Assembly (NCBI GenBank): GCA_913057245.1
Contig: CAJXNH010000023.1
Location: 1-56,391 of the forward strand
Length of the DNA stretch: 56,391 nt
Direction of reading: 5' to 3'
Source: an uncultured Phaeodactylibacter sp.
GTDB lineage: Bacteria > Bacteroidota > Bacteroidia > Chitinophagales > Saprospiraceae
Each line of letters begins with the position of its first letter. Position 1 is the first letter of the stretch. The notes below the pieces were generated by a model that did no database searches, was not told the origin of the DNA, and saw nothing but the letters and a program-made list of their open reading frames with translations. The translations under genes and the position numbers were made by a program. Positions 33,001 to 41,956 of this stretch are shown here, one piece after another.

Positions 33001-33171
33001 CATCTTGAAGGCGGTCTTCTGAAGGTCTTCCGACATGTTTTGGGTCGACGTGCGTGCGTACTCCTCAGCGGCTTTCTCAACTTTCTGCGTTGGCAGGATG
33101 AAAAAGTACTGTACGAGCGTTACGATCGTCATGACCACAAGGAAGAACTTCACTACTCCTTTTCCTTGCAT
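30097..33171 (-). CDS. secDF: SecDF protein translocase fusion
   Basis: A 1024-aa inner-membrane fusion of SecD and SecF, which uses proton motive force to help pull Sec substrates into the periplasm. The SecD half (1 to about 670) has an N-terminal TM helix (8-26), a large periplasmic P1 region including LGLDLKGGMSVVLQVD and LGVTQPNVSLD, and the TM block with GMAVDANVIIYERIREEL. The SecF half (about 690-1024) has the D-F-K-G-G loop GVDFKGGYSYNV and the TM motif GYSINDTVVVFDRIREFL. Fused SecDF is normal in Bacteroidota. All the giant cargo next door carries Sec signals, so position and role fit, though SecDF serves the whole cell. A perfect TATATTTG lies about 110 bp upstream. Confidence 0.97.
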   Translation of the reverse strand: MQGKGVVKFFLVVMTIVTLVQYFFILPTQKVEKAAEEYARTSTQNMSEDLQKTAFKMKRAEFLDSMSSEEVFKIPLLKSYTYQELKSQQLALGLDLKGGMSVVLQVDLRQFIRALANDSKDPTFEEALNRASQAQKTEQADFVSLFFDAWNEVKGDKKLAPIFTRNEALRDEINYETGDGEVVRVIRAKADETVDLTFKLLKERIDKLGVTQPNVSLDASRDLIIVELPGIDNPERARTFLEAAAKLEFYNVFRINDPGVQQAFIEANQRLAQTMSGSDVEREILRIDTTFATDSLGNVIAGEIASIDTIYGSASQSGPLFEALTLNTTGAQGLAVLGFAKKNQRRYIDSLLAKPDVKSLFPRDMVLRWGKDPMKDFETNEVTDNYELYALKPSRDGKAAMTGDHVVDASANPDPQTNEVAVSLKMDNTGAKIWGQLTTEAAQDNNREIAIVLDDEVVSAPRVINPILTGDSQITGSFSIQEGKDLANILQIGKLPTDTEIIQESLVGPSLGEENIRNSTIALTIGFVLVLLFMIAYYGGGGIVSILALILNIFFIFGALASYGTVLTLPGIAGIVLTIGMAVDANVIIYERIREELREGKSLLMAVSDGFQNSYSAIIDANVTTLLTAFVLAYFGLGPIKGFAVVLIIGVLSSLFTAVLVGRLMIDQWLKNKDRSMTFSTGFSKNAFADLSIDWLGKRKMAYIISGAIILAGLVSMATRGFELGVDFKGGYSYNVTIEGAEVEASALRSALTEAFEGNEPIVKSVDTENTYNVVTDYLVESTDDDADEKVMKALYNGVNSITGGNIDLEQFKAPDGNGTHVESSSKVGPTIADDIKSSAFYAATFALLLIFLYIFIRFSKWQYSLGAVAALFHDTLVVLGIFSIFHGILPFSLEIDQAFIAAILTVIGYSINDTVVVFDRIREFLNNYTKSSKEEVINSAVNSTVSRTIITSLTTLFVVAILFFFGGASIRGFAFALLIGILVGTYSSIFVATPIMSDLTGELRAKDTKSDKKGFSKAAQAAR

Positions 33172-33284
33172 AACTCGAAGTGACTTTTAGAAAATGTTAA
33201 AAAATGAGCATCTGTCTTTCTTGTCCAAACACCTAAGTCGCTGATAAATAGGACTTTCTAAGTGTCCTTTAAAGAAAAACTGCG

Positions 33285-33292
33285 CAAATATA
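33285..33292 (-). promoter_or_regulatory. -7 element for secDF
   Basis: TATATTTG on the minus strand matches TAnnTTTG exactly. It would give a leader of about 105 nt. No TTG is found at the expected -33 distance. Confidence 0.45.
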
Positions 33293-33407
33293 CGCGTTTT
33301 GAGGCGCTAATGAAATCTTGTGGTCGAAAAGTTAAGCGGACAGGCGCTATGCCCGCAGCAATTAACGGTTGTTAAGCCGGGTAATTGCCCAAGGTAAAAT
33401 GCCAAAT

Positions 33408-33442
33408 GCAGCCACAAGCCTTTACCTAAGGCTTGTAGCTGC
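33408..33442 (-). terminator. Hairpin after the amidohydrolase gene
   Basis: GCAGCCACAAGCCTT (33408-33422) pairs with AAGGCTTGTAGCTGC (33428-33442) with one mismatch and a 5-nt loop. It lies 12 bp after the stop codon. The following minus-strand sequence is only moderately T-rich. Confidence 0.6.
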
Positions 33443-33453
33443 TTTAGTTGGCC

Positions 33454-36400
33454 TTACCGCTGACAGGCACACTGTGTCGGCATCAGGGAGTTAATATCCG
33501 TCATGGTGGGCCAGGCATTGCCACTGCCTTCCAGCTCAAAGTAAAATGGCTTACGCTTCCGGTCGTAGTTGCCGGTCTCGTTCATCGTCGCCGCATCATA
33601 CAGCCGCCCGTTCACCATCGTGTAGCGGACAGACTCAGAATTCCGGATGTTTTCCAGCGGGTTTTCATCCAGTACGATCAGGTCAGCCAGCTTGCCGGCT
33701 TCCAGGGATCCAATCTGATGGTCCATCCCCAGGTATTTGGCACCGTTCATAGTGGCGCACCGCAGGGCCTGATGGTTGCTCATGCCGCCCTGTTCCAGCA
33801 TCCAGAGTTCCCAATGGGCACCGAGCCCCTGCAACTGCCCATGAGCACCGAGGTTGATGTTGACCCCATTATCCTGAAGCTTTTTCAGGGACTTGGAAGT
33901 CAGGATATGCCCATTTTCGTACTCCTCATCGGGGATCATCGTCCGGTGGCGGGCCCGGGCATCTACCACTGCTCGGGGCGTGAAGGTGAGCAGGCGGTCC
34001 TTTTCCCATACATTGGTCTTTTGGTACCAGTAGTACTCTCCGTTTACACTGCCGTAGTTGACGATCAGGGTAGGGGTATTGTGGGTCTCGGTTTGGGACC
34101 AAAACTGCACCACATCGTCGTAAAGCGGGGCGACCGGGATGTTGTGCTCCACACCGGTGTGCCCATCAGCCACCATGCTCATGTTGTGGTAGAAGAAGGA
34201 ACCACCCTCCGGCACTACGAGAATGTCAAGTTCGCGGGCAGCCTGCATGACCTGCTGCCGCTGTTCGCGCCGGGGCTGATTGTAACTCTTGACGGAGAAG
34301 GCACCGAATGCCTTGGTCCGGCGGATGGCCGAGCGGGCATCGTCCAGATTATTAATGACCGCCTTAAAGTCTCCATCTGCACCATATAATATGGTACCGG
34401 TAGAGAATAGTCGCGGGCCAACTGTTTCCCCTGCCTTTATCATCTCACTGTGGGAGAAAATCATTTCCGAATTGGAGGAGGGGTCATGTGCTGTGGTCAC
34501 GCCATACGCAAGATTGGCATAGTAATACCAGTTTTGCTGTGGGCTAAGCCCGTAGCGGAAATCGCCGAGGTGCCCGTGTACGTCCACCAGGCCAGGCATG
34601 ATGGTCTTGCCCTTGCAATCGATAACTTTGGCAGATTTTGGCACCCGGACCTTCGTGCCTACGGCTTTGATGAGATTCCCCTCCACGAGGACCGTCCCCT
34701 TCTCGATAACCTCATCGCCTTTCATGGTGATGATGCGGGCATTGGTAAAGGCCACGGTGCCTTCCGGTCGGTCGGCTTCCAGCTCCAGCCCAATGCGCAG
34801 CCCAACGGTATCCATAGGCGGCAGGCTGTCGAGGCTGCCTTTCAGAAAGCTGAAGCGCTCGGTGAGGTCGTCGCTAAACAGCTCTTCACCCAGGGTCCAG
34901 TACAGGCGCTTGCTGTCTTTTGACCAGTGGATGTTGATGCCGGCATCGCGTGCGACCTGGGCTACAGGCACAGCTTTGGTTTTGGCACTCAGCCCAACCG
35001 GCTGTCCGGTATGCGGCATAGGCGCTATGTACACTTTGTGCAGCTCTGACCAGGCCACCCACTGATTGTCGGGGCTGGGTACGAAGCGCTGCGCGTATTT
35101 GCCGTCGAAGTGCTTTTTATCGTCGCTGCCATCAGGCTTGATGCTGTGGTAAGCCTTGGTGATGCTGCCAAAAAGGTAGCCACCGGTCTGATAAAAGATT
35201 CGGCTGCCATCAGTACTGAAGACCGGGTATTCCCCCTGAGGGCTGACCAGCGTTGGATCGCCTCCTTTGACGGGCAGGGTGTAAATACCGGGTTCCTTGC
35301 AAAAAGCATACCCCTGATGCGAATTCCCGCCATCCTTGCGGAAAACAAGGGTTTGCCCATCGGGGGAGAACTGTGGTGTGCGGTAGATGCCTTTTTCGGT
35401 GGTCAGCTGCGTCTGCTTACCCGTTGCCAGGTCAAGCAATTGAATGCTGCTCATTTCCTGGTCGTTCCAGGTGACGTAGGCGAGTGTTTGGCCGTCCGGT
35501 GAAAAGGCGGGCTCAAACTCAAGGTCAGAGGCGTCTGTCAGGCGCTCGGGGGTGCCATCGGGCAGTGCTTTCTTCCAGAGGTGACCAACAGCTGAGAATA
35601 CCAGCGACTGCTCATCCGGGGCAGTCACGGCGTGCCGGATGACCTTGGCGGTAAATTGCTCATCAAAGGCATTATTCTTAAAACGGACGGTTTCCTGGAA
35701 CCTATGCTTAGCGGTGGCTTTGAAGGGGATTTCAGTGGCCTCGCCGGTGGCGACTTCCACTTTCCAGATTTTGCCCTGTCCCCAGATCACGATATGCTTA
35801 TCGTCTGGTGTCCAGTCATAGCCGGTATACACGCCAAAAATAGCCCAGGCCTCCTGCTGATCCTTGCTCAGCCCCTTGAACAGGGGGAAGTTCTGCCCGG
35901 TAGCCAGGTCGTGGATGAACAGGACCGACTCGGTACGGATACGGCGCACGAAGGCGAGCTTTTTGCCATCGTGGGAGACCTGCGGGCGGCAGGCTCCACC
36001 CGGCCCGGAAATGAGGGTCTTTTCCTTTCCCTTTTCCCGGTCGTACCGCTTGATGACATAAATCTGGCTGTTCGGGTCTTTGTTGTATTGGAAATAGCCG
36101 CCCGGGTACATGTCCTCACTGTAGTAGACGTAGCGGCCATCGGGCGAAACAGCAGGCTCATTCACATCCTGCTGATCGTTCTTGCGCTCGGTTAGCTGAA
36201 AACCACTGCCGCCGGTTTTGTGGTACATCCACATCTCTCCGGCACCCAGTGAACGCGAAGAGGTGAAGTGCTTGCGGGCGATGAAGTATTGCCCATCAGG
36301 CATCCACACGGCATTATTTAGCAGGCGAAAGTCTTCTTTAGTCAGCTGTTTGGCTTCGCTGCCATCGGCACTCATCACCCAGATGTTATCGCCCCCACCG

Positions 36401-36711
36401 GCATCAGAGGTGAACAGGATTTGGCTCCCGTCCGGGCTGAATCGGGGCTGCACTTCCCAGGCCAGTCCACCGCGCAGGAGTTGCGCCTCGCCACCTGAAA
36501 TGGGGATGGTGTAGATGTCTCCCAGGAGATCGAAAGCAATGGTTTGTCCATCCGGGCTTACATCAAGGTTCATCCAGGTCCCTTCAGTGAAAGTGAGCTC
36601 CTTTTCGTGGTGCGCTCCGGAGGGGGCGTTGACGTCCCAGCCCTTGTCTTCTTCCTGTGCCATAAGGCTGCCGGTAGTCAGCAGCAACAACAATATCAGT
36701 CGTAAATTCAT
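33454..36711 (-). CDS. Secreted amidohydrolase with N-terminal PD40 beta-propeller
   Basis: A 1085-aa protein from the ATG at 36711 (signal MNLRLILLLLLTTGSLMAQ); the frame is open 34 codons upstream, but that start would displace the signal peptide. Residues about 25-640 form a TolB/PD40-type propeller with many SPDGxxxxF blades (VSPDGQTIAF, RFSPDGSQILF, SPDGQTLAYVTW). Residues about 680-1070 are a metal-dependent amidohydrolase: metal-site HxH in VDVHGHLGD, a candidate carboxylated Lys in FSVKSYNQ, further His in DGHTGVEHNI and NLGAHGQLQ, and the closing strand motif GSLEAGKLADLIVLDENPL. Substrate unknown; this fusion is frequent in Bacteroidota and usually annotated only as amidohydrolase. 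No T9SS tail is seen, so it is probably periplasmic. Confidence 0.88.
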   Translation of the reverse strand: MNLRLILLLLLTTGSLMAQEEDKGWDVNAPSGAHHEKELTFTEGTWMNLDVSPDGQTIAFDLLGDIYTIPISGGEAQLLRGGLAWEVQPRFSPDGSQILFTSDAGGGDNIWVMSADGSEAKQLTKEDFRLLNNAVWMPDGQYFIARKHFTSSRSLGAGEMWMYHKTGGSGFQLTERKNDQQDVNEPAVSPDGRYVYYSEDMYPGGYFQYNKDPNSQIYVIKRYDREKGKEKTLISGPGGACRPQVSHDGKKLAFVRRIRTESVLFIHDLATGQNFPLFKGLSKDQQEAWAIFGVYTGYDWTPDDKHIVIWGQGKIWKVEVATGEATEIPFKATAKHRFQETVRFKNNAFDEQFTAKVIRHAVTAPDEQSLVFSAVGHLWKKALPDGTPERLTDASDLEFEPAFSPDGQTLAYVTWNDQEMSSIQLLDLATGKQTQLTTEKGIYRTPQFSPDGQTLVFRKDGGNSHQGYAFCKEPGIYTLPVKGGDPTLVSPQGEYPVFSTDGSRIFYQTGGYLFGSITKAYHSIKPDGSDDKKHFDGKYAQRFVPSPDNQWVAWSELHKVYIAPMPHTGQPVGLSAKTKAVPVAQVARDAGINIHWSKDSKRLYWTLGEELFSDDLTERFSFLKGSLDSLPPMDTVGLRIGLELEADRPEGTVAFTNARIITMKGDEVIEKGTVLVEGNLIKAVGTKVRVPKSAKVIDCKGKTIMPGLVDVHGHLGDFRYGLSPQQNWYYYANLAYGVTTAHDPSSNSEMIFSHSEMIKAGETVGPRLFSTGTILYGADGDFKAVINNLDDARSAIRRTKAFGAFSVKSYNQPRREQRQQVMQAARELDILVVPEGGSFFYHNMSMVADGHTGVEHNIPVAPLYDDVVQFWSQTETHNTPTLIVNYGSVNGEYYWYQKTNVWEKDRLLTFTPRAVVDARARHRTMIPDEEYENGHILTSKSLKKLQDNGVNINLGAHGQLQGLGAHWELWMLEQGGMSNHQALRCATMNGAKYLGMDHQIGSLEAGKLADLIVLDENPLENIRNSESVRYTMVNGRLYDAATMNETGNYDRKRKPFYFELEGSGNAWPTMTDINSLMPTQCACQR

Positions 36712-36801
36712 TATCTGGTTAGTTTGTATGCAGAAATTTTCAGCTTGCAAGTCTATGAAAAAAATACCTATTATTGTCGTTCTTGACCTAACCATCAGAA
36801 A

Positions 36802-38226
36802 ATGACCACCCAAATCACTACCGCCCCCAACCGGCAGGAAATCAAGTCCTTATTCGAAAAGCAGCGTGCCCATCAGTTTGCAGTGGCCCGGACTACCGCC
36901 AGTGAGCGCATCCAAAAGCTCCAAAAGCTCAAGTCCGCTATTCTGGAGCGCAGGCAGGCCATTCGCGATGCCGTGTACGCCGATTTCAAGAAGCCGGCTG
37001 CCGAGGCTGACCTGACCGAAATCTATGCCATTACCACCGAAATCAAGCACACCGCCCGCCACCTCCGGAAGTGGATGAGCCGGCACTCCGTAGGGACGCC
37101 CCTGCCATTTCTCGGCAGTTCTTCCTGGGTGCAGTATGAGCCCAAAGGCGTTTGCCTGATCATTGCGCCCTGGAATTTTCCGCTACAGCTGGCTATTGGC
37201 CCATTGGTCTCGGCTATTGCGGCCGGGAATACGGCTATCGTGAAGCCTTCCGAGCACACGCCCCATACTTCGGCTGTGGTGCGCGAAATTGTGGAAGCGG
37301 TTTTCCCGCCGGAAGAAGTAGCGGTAGTGGAGGGGGCTGTGGAGACGGCTTCCGAGCTGCTGAAACTGCCTTTCAACCATATTTTCTTCACCGGTGCTCC
37401 GGCAATTGGTAAAATCGTCATGCGGGCCGCGGCAGAACACCTGGCATCGGTTACCCTGGAGCTGGGCGGGAAGTCACCGACCATCGTTGATGAGACCGCC
37501 GACCTCAAAGCTGCCGTACGTCGTATCGCCTGGGGCAAATTTTTGAACAGCGGGCAGATTTGCATTGCCCCGGATTACCTGTTTGTACACGAAAGCCGGA
37601 AGGAGGAGTTCGTCCGTTTGATGGCGGTTCAGCTGAAGGCATTGTATGGGGAAGATGCCGCCCAATCCGATGCCTACAACCGTATGGTCAACGGAAAGCA
37701 CTTTGAGCGCGTGGCAGGCTACCTGAAGGACGCAGAGGAGCGGGGCGCGGTGGTGGAAATCGGCGGCCGGCAGGACCCGGAAACAGACTTTATCGAGCCC
37801 ACCCTGGTCAGCAACGTTTCGGATGATGCCGCCCTGATGCAAGAGGAAATCTTTGGCCCGGTGCTGCCCATTCGCACTTTCCGGGATTTATCTGAGCCCC
37901 TGCAGGTCATCAACGAAAAGGAAAAGCCTTTGGCGCTCTACATTTACAGCAAGAATGAGCAAAATATTAAACGTATTCTTCAGGAAACCCGGGCAGGCGG
38001 CACCTGCATCAACAACAACGATGTCCATTTCATGCAGCCCAACCTGCCCTTCGGCGGCTCCAACAACAGCGGTATTGGCAAAAGCCATGGCTGGTATGGT
38101 TTCGAAGCCTTCTCTAACGCCCGGGCCATTTACCGGCAGCATTTGCCCGGTGCGCTGGAAGTACTGATGCCGCCTTACACTGATTTCAAGCAGCGTCTCA
38201 TCGACCTAACGCTGAAGTGGTTTTGA
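36802..38226 (+). CDS. Aldehyde dehydrogenase, class-3-like
   Basis: A 474-aa NAD(P)-dependent aldehyde dehydrogenase, oxidising aldehydes to acids. Family marks: PWNFPLQLAIGPLVSAIAAG, the coenzyme-site segment FTGAPAIGKIVMRAA, the general base E220 in LELGGKSP, the nucleophile C254 in SGQIC, and EEIFGPVLPI. The short N-terminus and C-terminal extension (LPFGGSNNSGIGKSHG, then a hydrophobic basic tail LIDLTLKWF) resemble fatty or aromatic aldehyde dehydrogenases of the class-3 / YwdH group. The substrate cannot be told. It is divergent from the amidohydrolase with only 90 bp between starts, and 86 bp upstream of the metalloprotease gene. Confidence 0.95.
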   Translation: MTTQITTAPNRQEIKSLFEKQRAHQFAVARTTASERIQKLQKLKSAILERRQAIRDAVYADFKKPAAEADLTEIYAITTEIKHTARHLRKWMSRHSVGTPLPFLGSSSWVQYEPKGVCLIIAPWNFPLQLAIGPLVSAIAAGNTAIVKPSEHTPHTSAVVREIVEAVFPPEEVAVVEGAVETASELLKLPFNHIFFTGAPAIGKIVMRAAAEHLASVTLELGGKSPTIVDETADLKAAVRRIAWGKFLNSGQICIAPDYLFVHESRKEEFVRLMAVQLKALYGEDAAQSDAYNRMVNGKHFERVAGYLKDAEERGAVVEIGGRQDPETDFIEPTLVSNVSDDAALMQEEIFGPVLPIRTFRDLSEPLQVINEKEKPLALYIYSKNEQNIKRILQETRAGGTCINNNDVHFMQPNLPFGGSNNSGIGKSHGWYGFEAFSNARAIYRQHLPGALEVLMPPYTDFKQRLIDLTLKWF

Positions 38227-38264
38227 TTCTGTAGGGTGCCAGACATTCCGGTGATCTCTAAACC

Positions 38265-38292
38265 TTTTGACGGGGGCTATCCTTTACATTCG
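38265..38292 (+). promoter_or_regulatory. Candidate promoter for the metalloprotease gene
   Basis: TTTTG (38265-38269), a 15-bp spacer and TACATTCG (38285-38292) approximate TTTG / TAnnTTTG with one mismatch, 20 bp before the start codon. Confidence 0.35.
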
Positions 38293-38312
38293 CAAAAAAC
38301 AACTGAATTAGC

Positions 38313-41300
38313 ATGAAGAGGACGACCCTGTTAATGGTGCTGTGGCTGAGTGGGCTTACCGCCGGTCTGGCGCAGCAACGCAATTACTGGAAAGATACCA
38401 CACCGCCCGCGATTGGCTGGGCACAGCGCCTGATTGAACCGGAGGTAGCGCGGATTGTCGATATCGATAAAGCCACCTTGCAGGAGGTGCTTGAAGCTGC
38501 CCCGATAGAAGGCAGCACTACCGCCGCTCAATCGGATTTCATTTTCACCCTGCCCACGCCCGATGGGGGTGCCGAGCAGTTCCGGCTGGTCAACTCGCCC
38601 ATCATGGCGCCTGGCCTGGCCCGGCAGTTCCCGGGTATGCAGACATTCCTGGGTAAAAGCCTGGACGACGGGCATGCGCTCGCCCGCATTGATTACACCC
38701 ATAAGGGCTTCCATGCGATGGTGCTAAAGGGCAGCGATACCTATTATATAGACCCATTTTACTATAACTACGAGCACAGTGCGCATCAGGTGTATTTCCG
38801 CCGGGATTTTACATCAGGAGAGACTTTCAACTGTGAGGTGGATCATGCAGAACCCATTGCCGGAAATACTGGCGGAAGCAGTGCTTTCGTAGGGGAGGAA
38901 CTGCGGACCTACCGTTTAGCAGTAGCTGCCACAGGGGAATACACCCAGTTTCACGGCGGCACAGTGACGGATGCCATGGCGGCGATTGTCACCACCATGA
39001 ACCGGGTCAATGGCGTATACGAGACCGATATTTCCTCCCGGATGATCCTGATCGACAGCAACCACCTTATCGTTTACACGAATAGTGGCAGCGATCCTTA
39101 TTCAGGCGGTAGTGGTGCCCACCTGGGGCAGAATCAGACCAATCTGGATACGACAATCGGTAATGCCAGCTATGATGTGGGCCATGTTTTCCATCGGGCT
39201 GGTGGGGGAGGAGTAGCCTCCCTGCGCTCGGTTTGTGATGATGAAGATAAGGCCCGGGGCTTCACCTCCCAATCCGTACCGGTAGGTGACCCCTTCGATA
39301 TAGACTATGTAGCCCATGAGCTGGGGCACCAATTTGGAGGCAACCATACCCAAAACAACAACTGTAACCGGGTGTCCTCCGCAGCCATGGAACCCGGCAG
39401 TGCCTCCACTATCATGGGGTATGCAGGGATTTGCCCACCAGATTTGCAGAACAACAGCGACCCCTACTTCCATGCCATCAGTCAGGAGGAGATGATCGAT
39501 CATACCATCTTTGGCGGCGGCAATACTTGTGCCACGATTATACCCACCGGCAATACTCCGCCAGTAGTGGAAGCCGGAGAGAACGGGCTGTTTCTGCCCG
39601 TTTCCACGCCCTTTGAGCTTACAGGTACCGCAACAGACCTGGAAGGCGACTCCCTGACCTACTGCTGGGAGCAGTTTGATCTGGGGCCCTCCGCTCCACC
39701 CAACAGCCCGGAAGGCAACTCACCCATCTTCCGTTCCTTTGAGCCCACCACAGACTCCACGCGGGTATTCCCACGCCTGCAGGACCTGGTCGCCAATACC
39801 ACCACAATTGGCGAATACCTGCCGGACTACAACCGGGGGCTCCGGTTCCGGCTGACGGTGCGGGACAATCATGGATTTGGTACCGGGATCAGTTTTGATG
39901 ACCGCACTTTCAATGTGACAGAGCAGGCAGGGCCGTTCCGCGTACTCACGCAAAACACGCCTGATACCTGGGCGGCAGGCAGCCTGCAAACCGTGGAATG
40001 GGACGTAGCCAACACCAATCTGCCTCCCGTGGCCGCAACGGAGGTGGACATCTTCCTTTCCGCAGACGGCGGGTTTACCTATCCCTATCAGCTCGCAGCA
40101 GGCGTGCCCAATGATGGTGCCGCACTGATTACCGTGCCGGATACGCTTTCCGGAACAGCTTTCCGATATAAAATCAAAGCCGCGAATAACGTCTTTTTTG
40201 ATATTAACAACGCGAATATTACAATTGAAGCGGTCACTGCGCCCGGGCTGGCTTTGGGTACGGAGAATGCCAGAGCTGAAGTATGTGCTGGCGAAACTGC
40301 AATCTATACCGTACAGGCACAGCCGATACTGGGGCTGGCAACAGCGGTGGAATGGGAAGCGGAAGGGCTGCCTGCCCCATTTTCCGTTGCTGTTATTGAT
40401 CCGGTTACCCTGCCAGCTGAAATCAGTGTGGAAGTCACTACGGCCACCGGTCTGACCACTGGCACTTATCCCTTTCAGTTGATTGGGCGTAGCGGATCAG
40501 TTGCAGATACACTGGAGCTGGAGATCGCCTACGCTGCCCAGGCACCCGGCGCTATAACACTGCTGGCACCGCAGGAGGGGAATAGCAATACCCCGGTCAC
40601 GCCCACCTTATCCTGGGCATCGAACCCTGATGCTTCTGCCTATGATGTAGAAGTGGCGGCTGATGGGGACTTCGCAGATATCTTACTTACAGCTGAGAGC
40701 ATTGAAGATACCTTCTTAACGGTGACGAACCCATTACCGGACAGCACCACTTTGTTCTGGCGCGTCAGGGGGCGGAACTCAGCCTGTGGGGCAGGCAGCT
40801 TTACCCTTCAGTCCTTTGAAACAGAAGGACTGCGTTGTGAAATCTTTGAAGCTACGGATGTGCCGATTGATCTGGGTGCTCCCGGCCCCTTTGTGACCTC
40901 GCTGATCGAGGTGGAAGCCGATGCGCCGGTTCGGGATGTCAATATTGTTGAAATAGCAGGCAATTACAGCCCGCTCGATCGTATAGACTTCCGCCTGCGT
41001 GGCCCGAACGGCGATTTGCAGGACGTGTTTGTCAACAACGACTGTGAGAATGGTTTCCTTTTCAATTTTTCAATTGATGATGCGGCCAACAATGAAGTGC
41101 CCTGCCCGCCAATTGGGGGGCCTTACCGTCCGGCAGAGCCGTTATCGGTTTATAATGGTGCCTCTGCAGCGGGGGCGTGGCGCCTGGTGATGTTCAAAAC
41201 CGGGCAGAATGGTTCGCTGGCGCGGTGGTCTGTTGAAATATGCTACGGGGTACCGATCATGACCAATACAGCAGAAGCGGATGTTGCCGCAGCGCTGAAG

Positions 41301-41540
41301 GTGTTCCCCAACCCGGCTCAGGAGACGGCTACAATAGCCTTTCCTGCAGGCATACCGGCAGAGGGGCAAATTGAATTACTCAGTGCTACCGGTCAATTGC
41401 TAAAGGTTGTGCAGGTGCAACCGGGCGACCGAGAGGTCAGCTTATCTATAGGCCAGTATACAGCCGGCCTTTACACCGTGGGATGGCGGAGCAGGGACGG
41501 CGCTATGCTGAGCATGCAAAAACTGATCATCCAGCGATAA
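38313..41540 (+). CDS. Secreted reprolysin-type zinc metalloprotease, T9SS type A
   Basis: A 1075-aa protein with signal peptide MKRTTLLMVLWLSGLTAGLA, a propeptide-like region (about 25-205) and an M12B-like catalytic domain (about 205-410) with the zinc site HELGHQFGGNH at 335-345; a Met-turn is probably STIMGYAG. Then come Ig/PKD-like domains (about 420-640), a fibronectin III-like domain (about 745-835, SAYDVEVAADGDF), a P-domain-like jelly roll (about 850-975, DRIDFRLRGPNGD, SLARWSVEICYG) and a type A T9SS tail (LKVFPNPAQETATI to the end). Expected to be exported and processed at the surface, where it could degrade proteins or mature other cargo. It ends exactly one base before the convergent TPR gene begins its stop codon, so the two 3' ends abut. 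Confidence 0.92.
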   Translation: MKRTTLLMVLWLSGLTAGLAQQRNYWKDTTPPAIGWAQRLIEPEVARIVDIDKATLQEVLEAAPIEGSTTAAQSDFIFTLPTPDGGAEQFRLVNSPIMAPGLARQFPGMQTFLGKSLDDGHALARIDYTHKGFHAMVLKGSDTYYIDPFYYNYEHSAHQVYFRRDFTSGETFNCEVDHAEPIAGNTGGSSAFVGEELRTYRLAVAATGEYTQFHGGTVTDAMAAIVTTMNRVNGVYETDISSRMILIDSNHLIVYTNSGSDPYSGGSGAHLGQNQTNLDTTIGNASYDVGHVFHRAGGGGVASLRSVCDDEDKARGFTSQSVPVGDPFDIDYVAHELGHQFGGNHTQNNNCNRVSSAAMEPGSASTIMGYAGICPPDLQNNSDPYFHAISQEEMIDHTIFGGGNTCATIIPTGNTPPVVEAGENGLFLPVSTPFELTGTATDLEGDSLTYCWEQFDLGPSAPPNSPEGNSPIFRSFEPTTDSTRVFPRLQDLVANTTTIGEYLPDYNRGLRFRLTVRDNHGFGTGISFDDRTFNVTEQAGPFRVLTQNTPDTWAAGSLQTVEWDVANTNLPPVAATEVDIFLSADGGFTYPYQLAAGVPNDGAALITVPDTLSGTAFRYKIKAANNVFFDINNANITIEAVTAPGLALGTENARAEVCAGETAIYTVQAQPILGLATAVEWEAEGLPAPFSVAVIDPVTLPAEISVEVTTATGLTTGTYPFQLIGRSGSVADTLELEIAYAAQAPGAITLLAPQEGNSNTPVTPTLSWASNPDASAYDVEVAADGDFADILLTAESIEDTFLTVTNPLPDSTTLFWRVRGRNSACGAGSFTLQSFETEGLRCEIFEATDVPIDLGAPGPFVTSLIEVEADAPVRDVNIVEIAGNYSPLDRIDFRLRGPNGDLQDVFVNNDCENGFLFNFSIDDAANNEVPCPPIGGPYRPAEPLSVYNGASAAGAWRLVMFKTGQNGSLARWSVEICYGVPIMTNTAEADVAAALKVFPNPAQETATIAFPAGIPAEGQIELLSATGQLLKVVQVQPGDREVSLSIGQYTAGLYTVGWRSRDGAMLSMQKLIIQR

Positions 41541-41873
41541 CTATTCAAAGTCTTCCTCATCGCCCAAAGCGAGTTTGGCGCCTGCCAGTTCGCTCAGGGC
41601 ATGTTGGTCACCGGCCCATTTGGCGGCTTCCATACCTGTTTTATAGGTCTGAAAGGCGTCGGCGGGCCGGTCCAGTTTTTCGTAGAGCTTGCCCAGGTGG
41701 TAGTACGTGCCCACGTAGTCGGGGGCGTTTTGGACGAGGGCCTCGTAAGCCATTCTTGCTTCCGGCCACTGCGCATACTTCTCGTATTCTTTGGCAATAG
41801 CAAACTGAATAAACGAGCTGCCGGGGTCTTCCTCGAGTAGCGACTGAAGTTGCCTGAGTCTGGTATTATCCAT
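41541..41873 (-). CDS. Small TPR protein
   Basis: A 110-aa cytoplasmic protein. It contains about two tetratricopeptide motifs: SSFIQFAIAKEYEKYAQWPEARMAYEALV is one helix pair (here split as SSFIQFAIAKEY and WPEARMAYEALV), and YVGTYYHLGKLYEKLDRP with AFQTYKTGMEAAK is the second. No signal peptide, acidic C-terminus GDEEDFE. TPRs mediate protein-protein binding; no partner is indicated by the context. The first ATG is used. The stop codon lies immediately next to that of the convergent metalloprotease gene. Confidence 0.8.
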   Translation of the reverse strand: MDNTRLRQLQSLLEEDPGSSFIQFAIAKEYEKYAQWPEARMAYEALVQNAPDYVGTYYHLGKLYEKLDRPADAFQTYKTGMEAAKWAGDQHALSELAGAKLALGDEEDFE

Positions 41874-41938
41874 GTCTTTATATTTAATGGTTTGATTGTT
41901 ATTGGTTTACAACTCTGTTTCAGTGAAATGTCAAACCC

Positions 41939-41954
41939 TAGCGAAAATTCGCTA
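41939..41954. promoter_or_regulatory. Inverted repeat upstream of etfBA
   Basis: TAGCGAA-AA-TTCGCTA is a 7-bp perfect dyad covering the region just before the -33 part of the etfBA promoter. TAGCGAA recurs at about 42009, downstream of the start site. Arrangement on both sides of a promoter suggests a repressor site; inference only. Confidence 0.35.
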
Positions 41955-41956
41955 AG

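Noticed and set aside
36712..36813. 34-codon N-terminal extension of the amidohydrolase
   Set aside because: It precedes a good signal peptide and overlaps the divergent aldehyde dehydrogenase start region.
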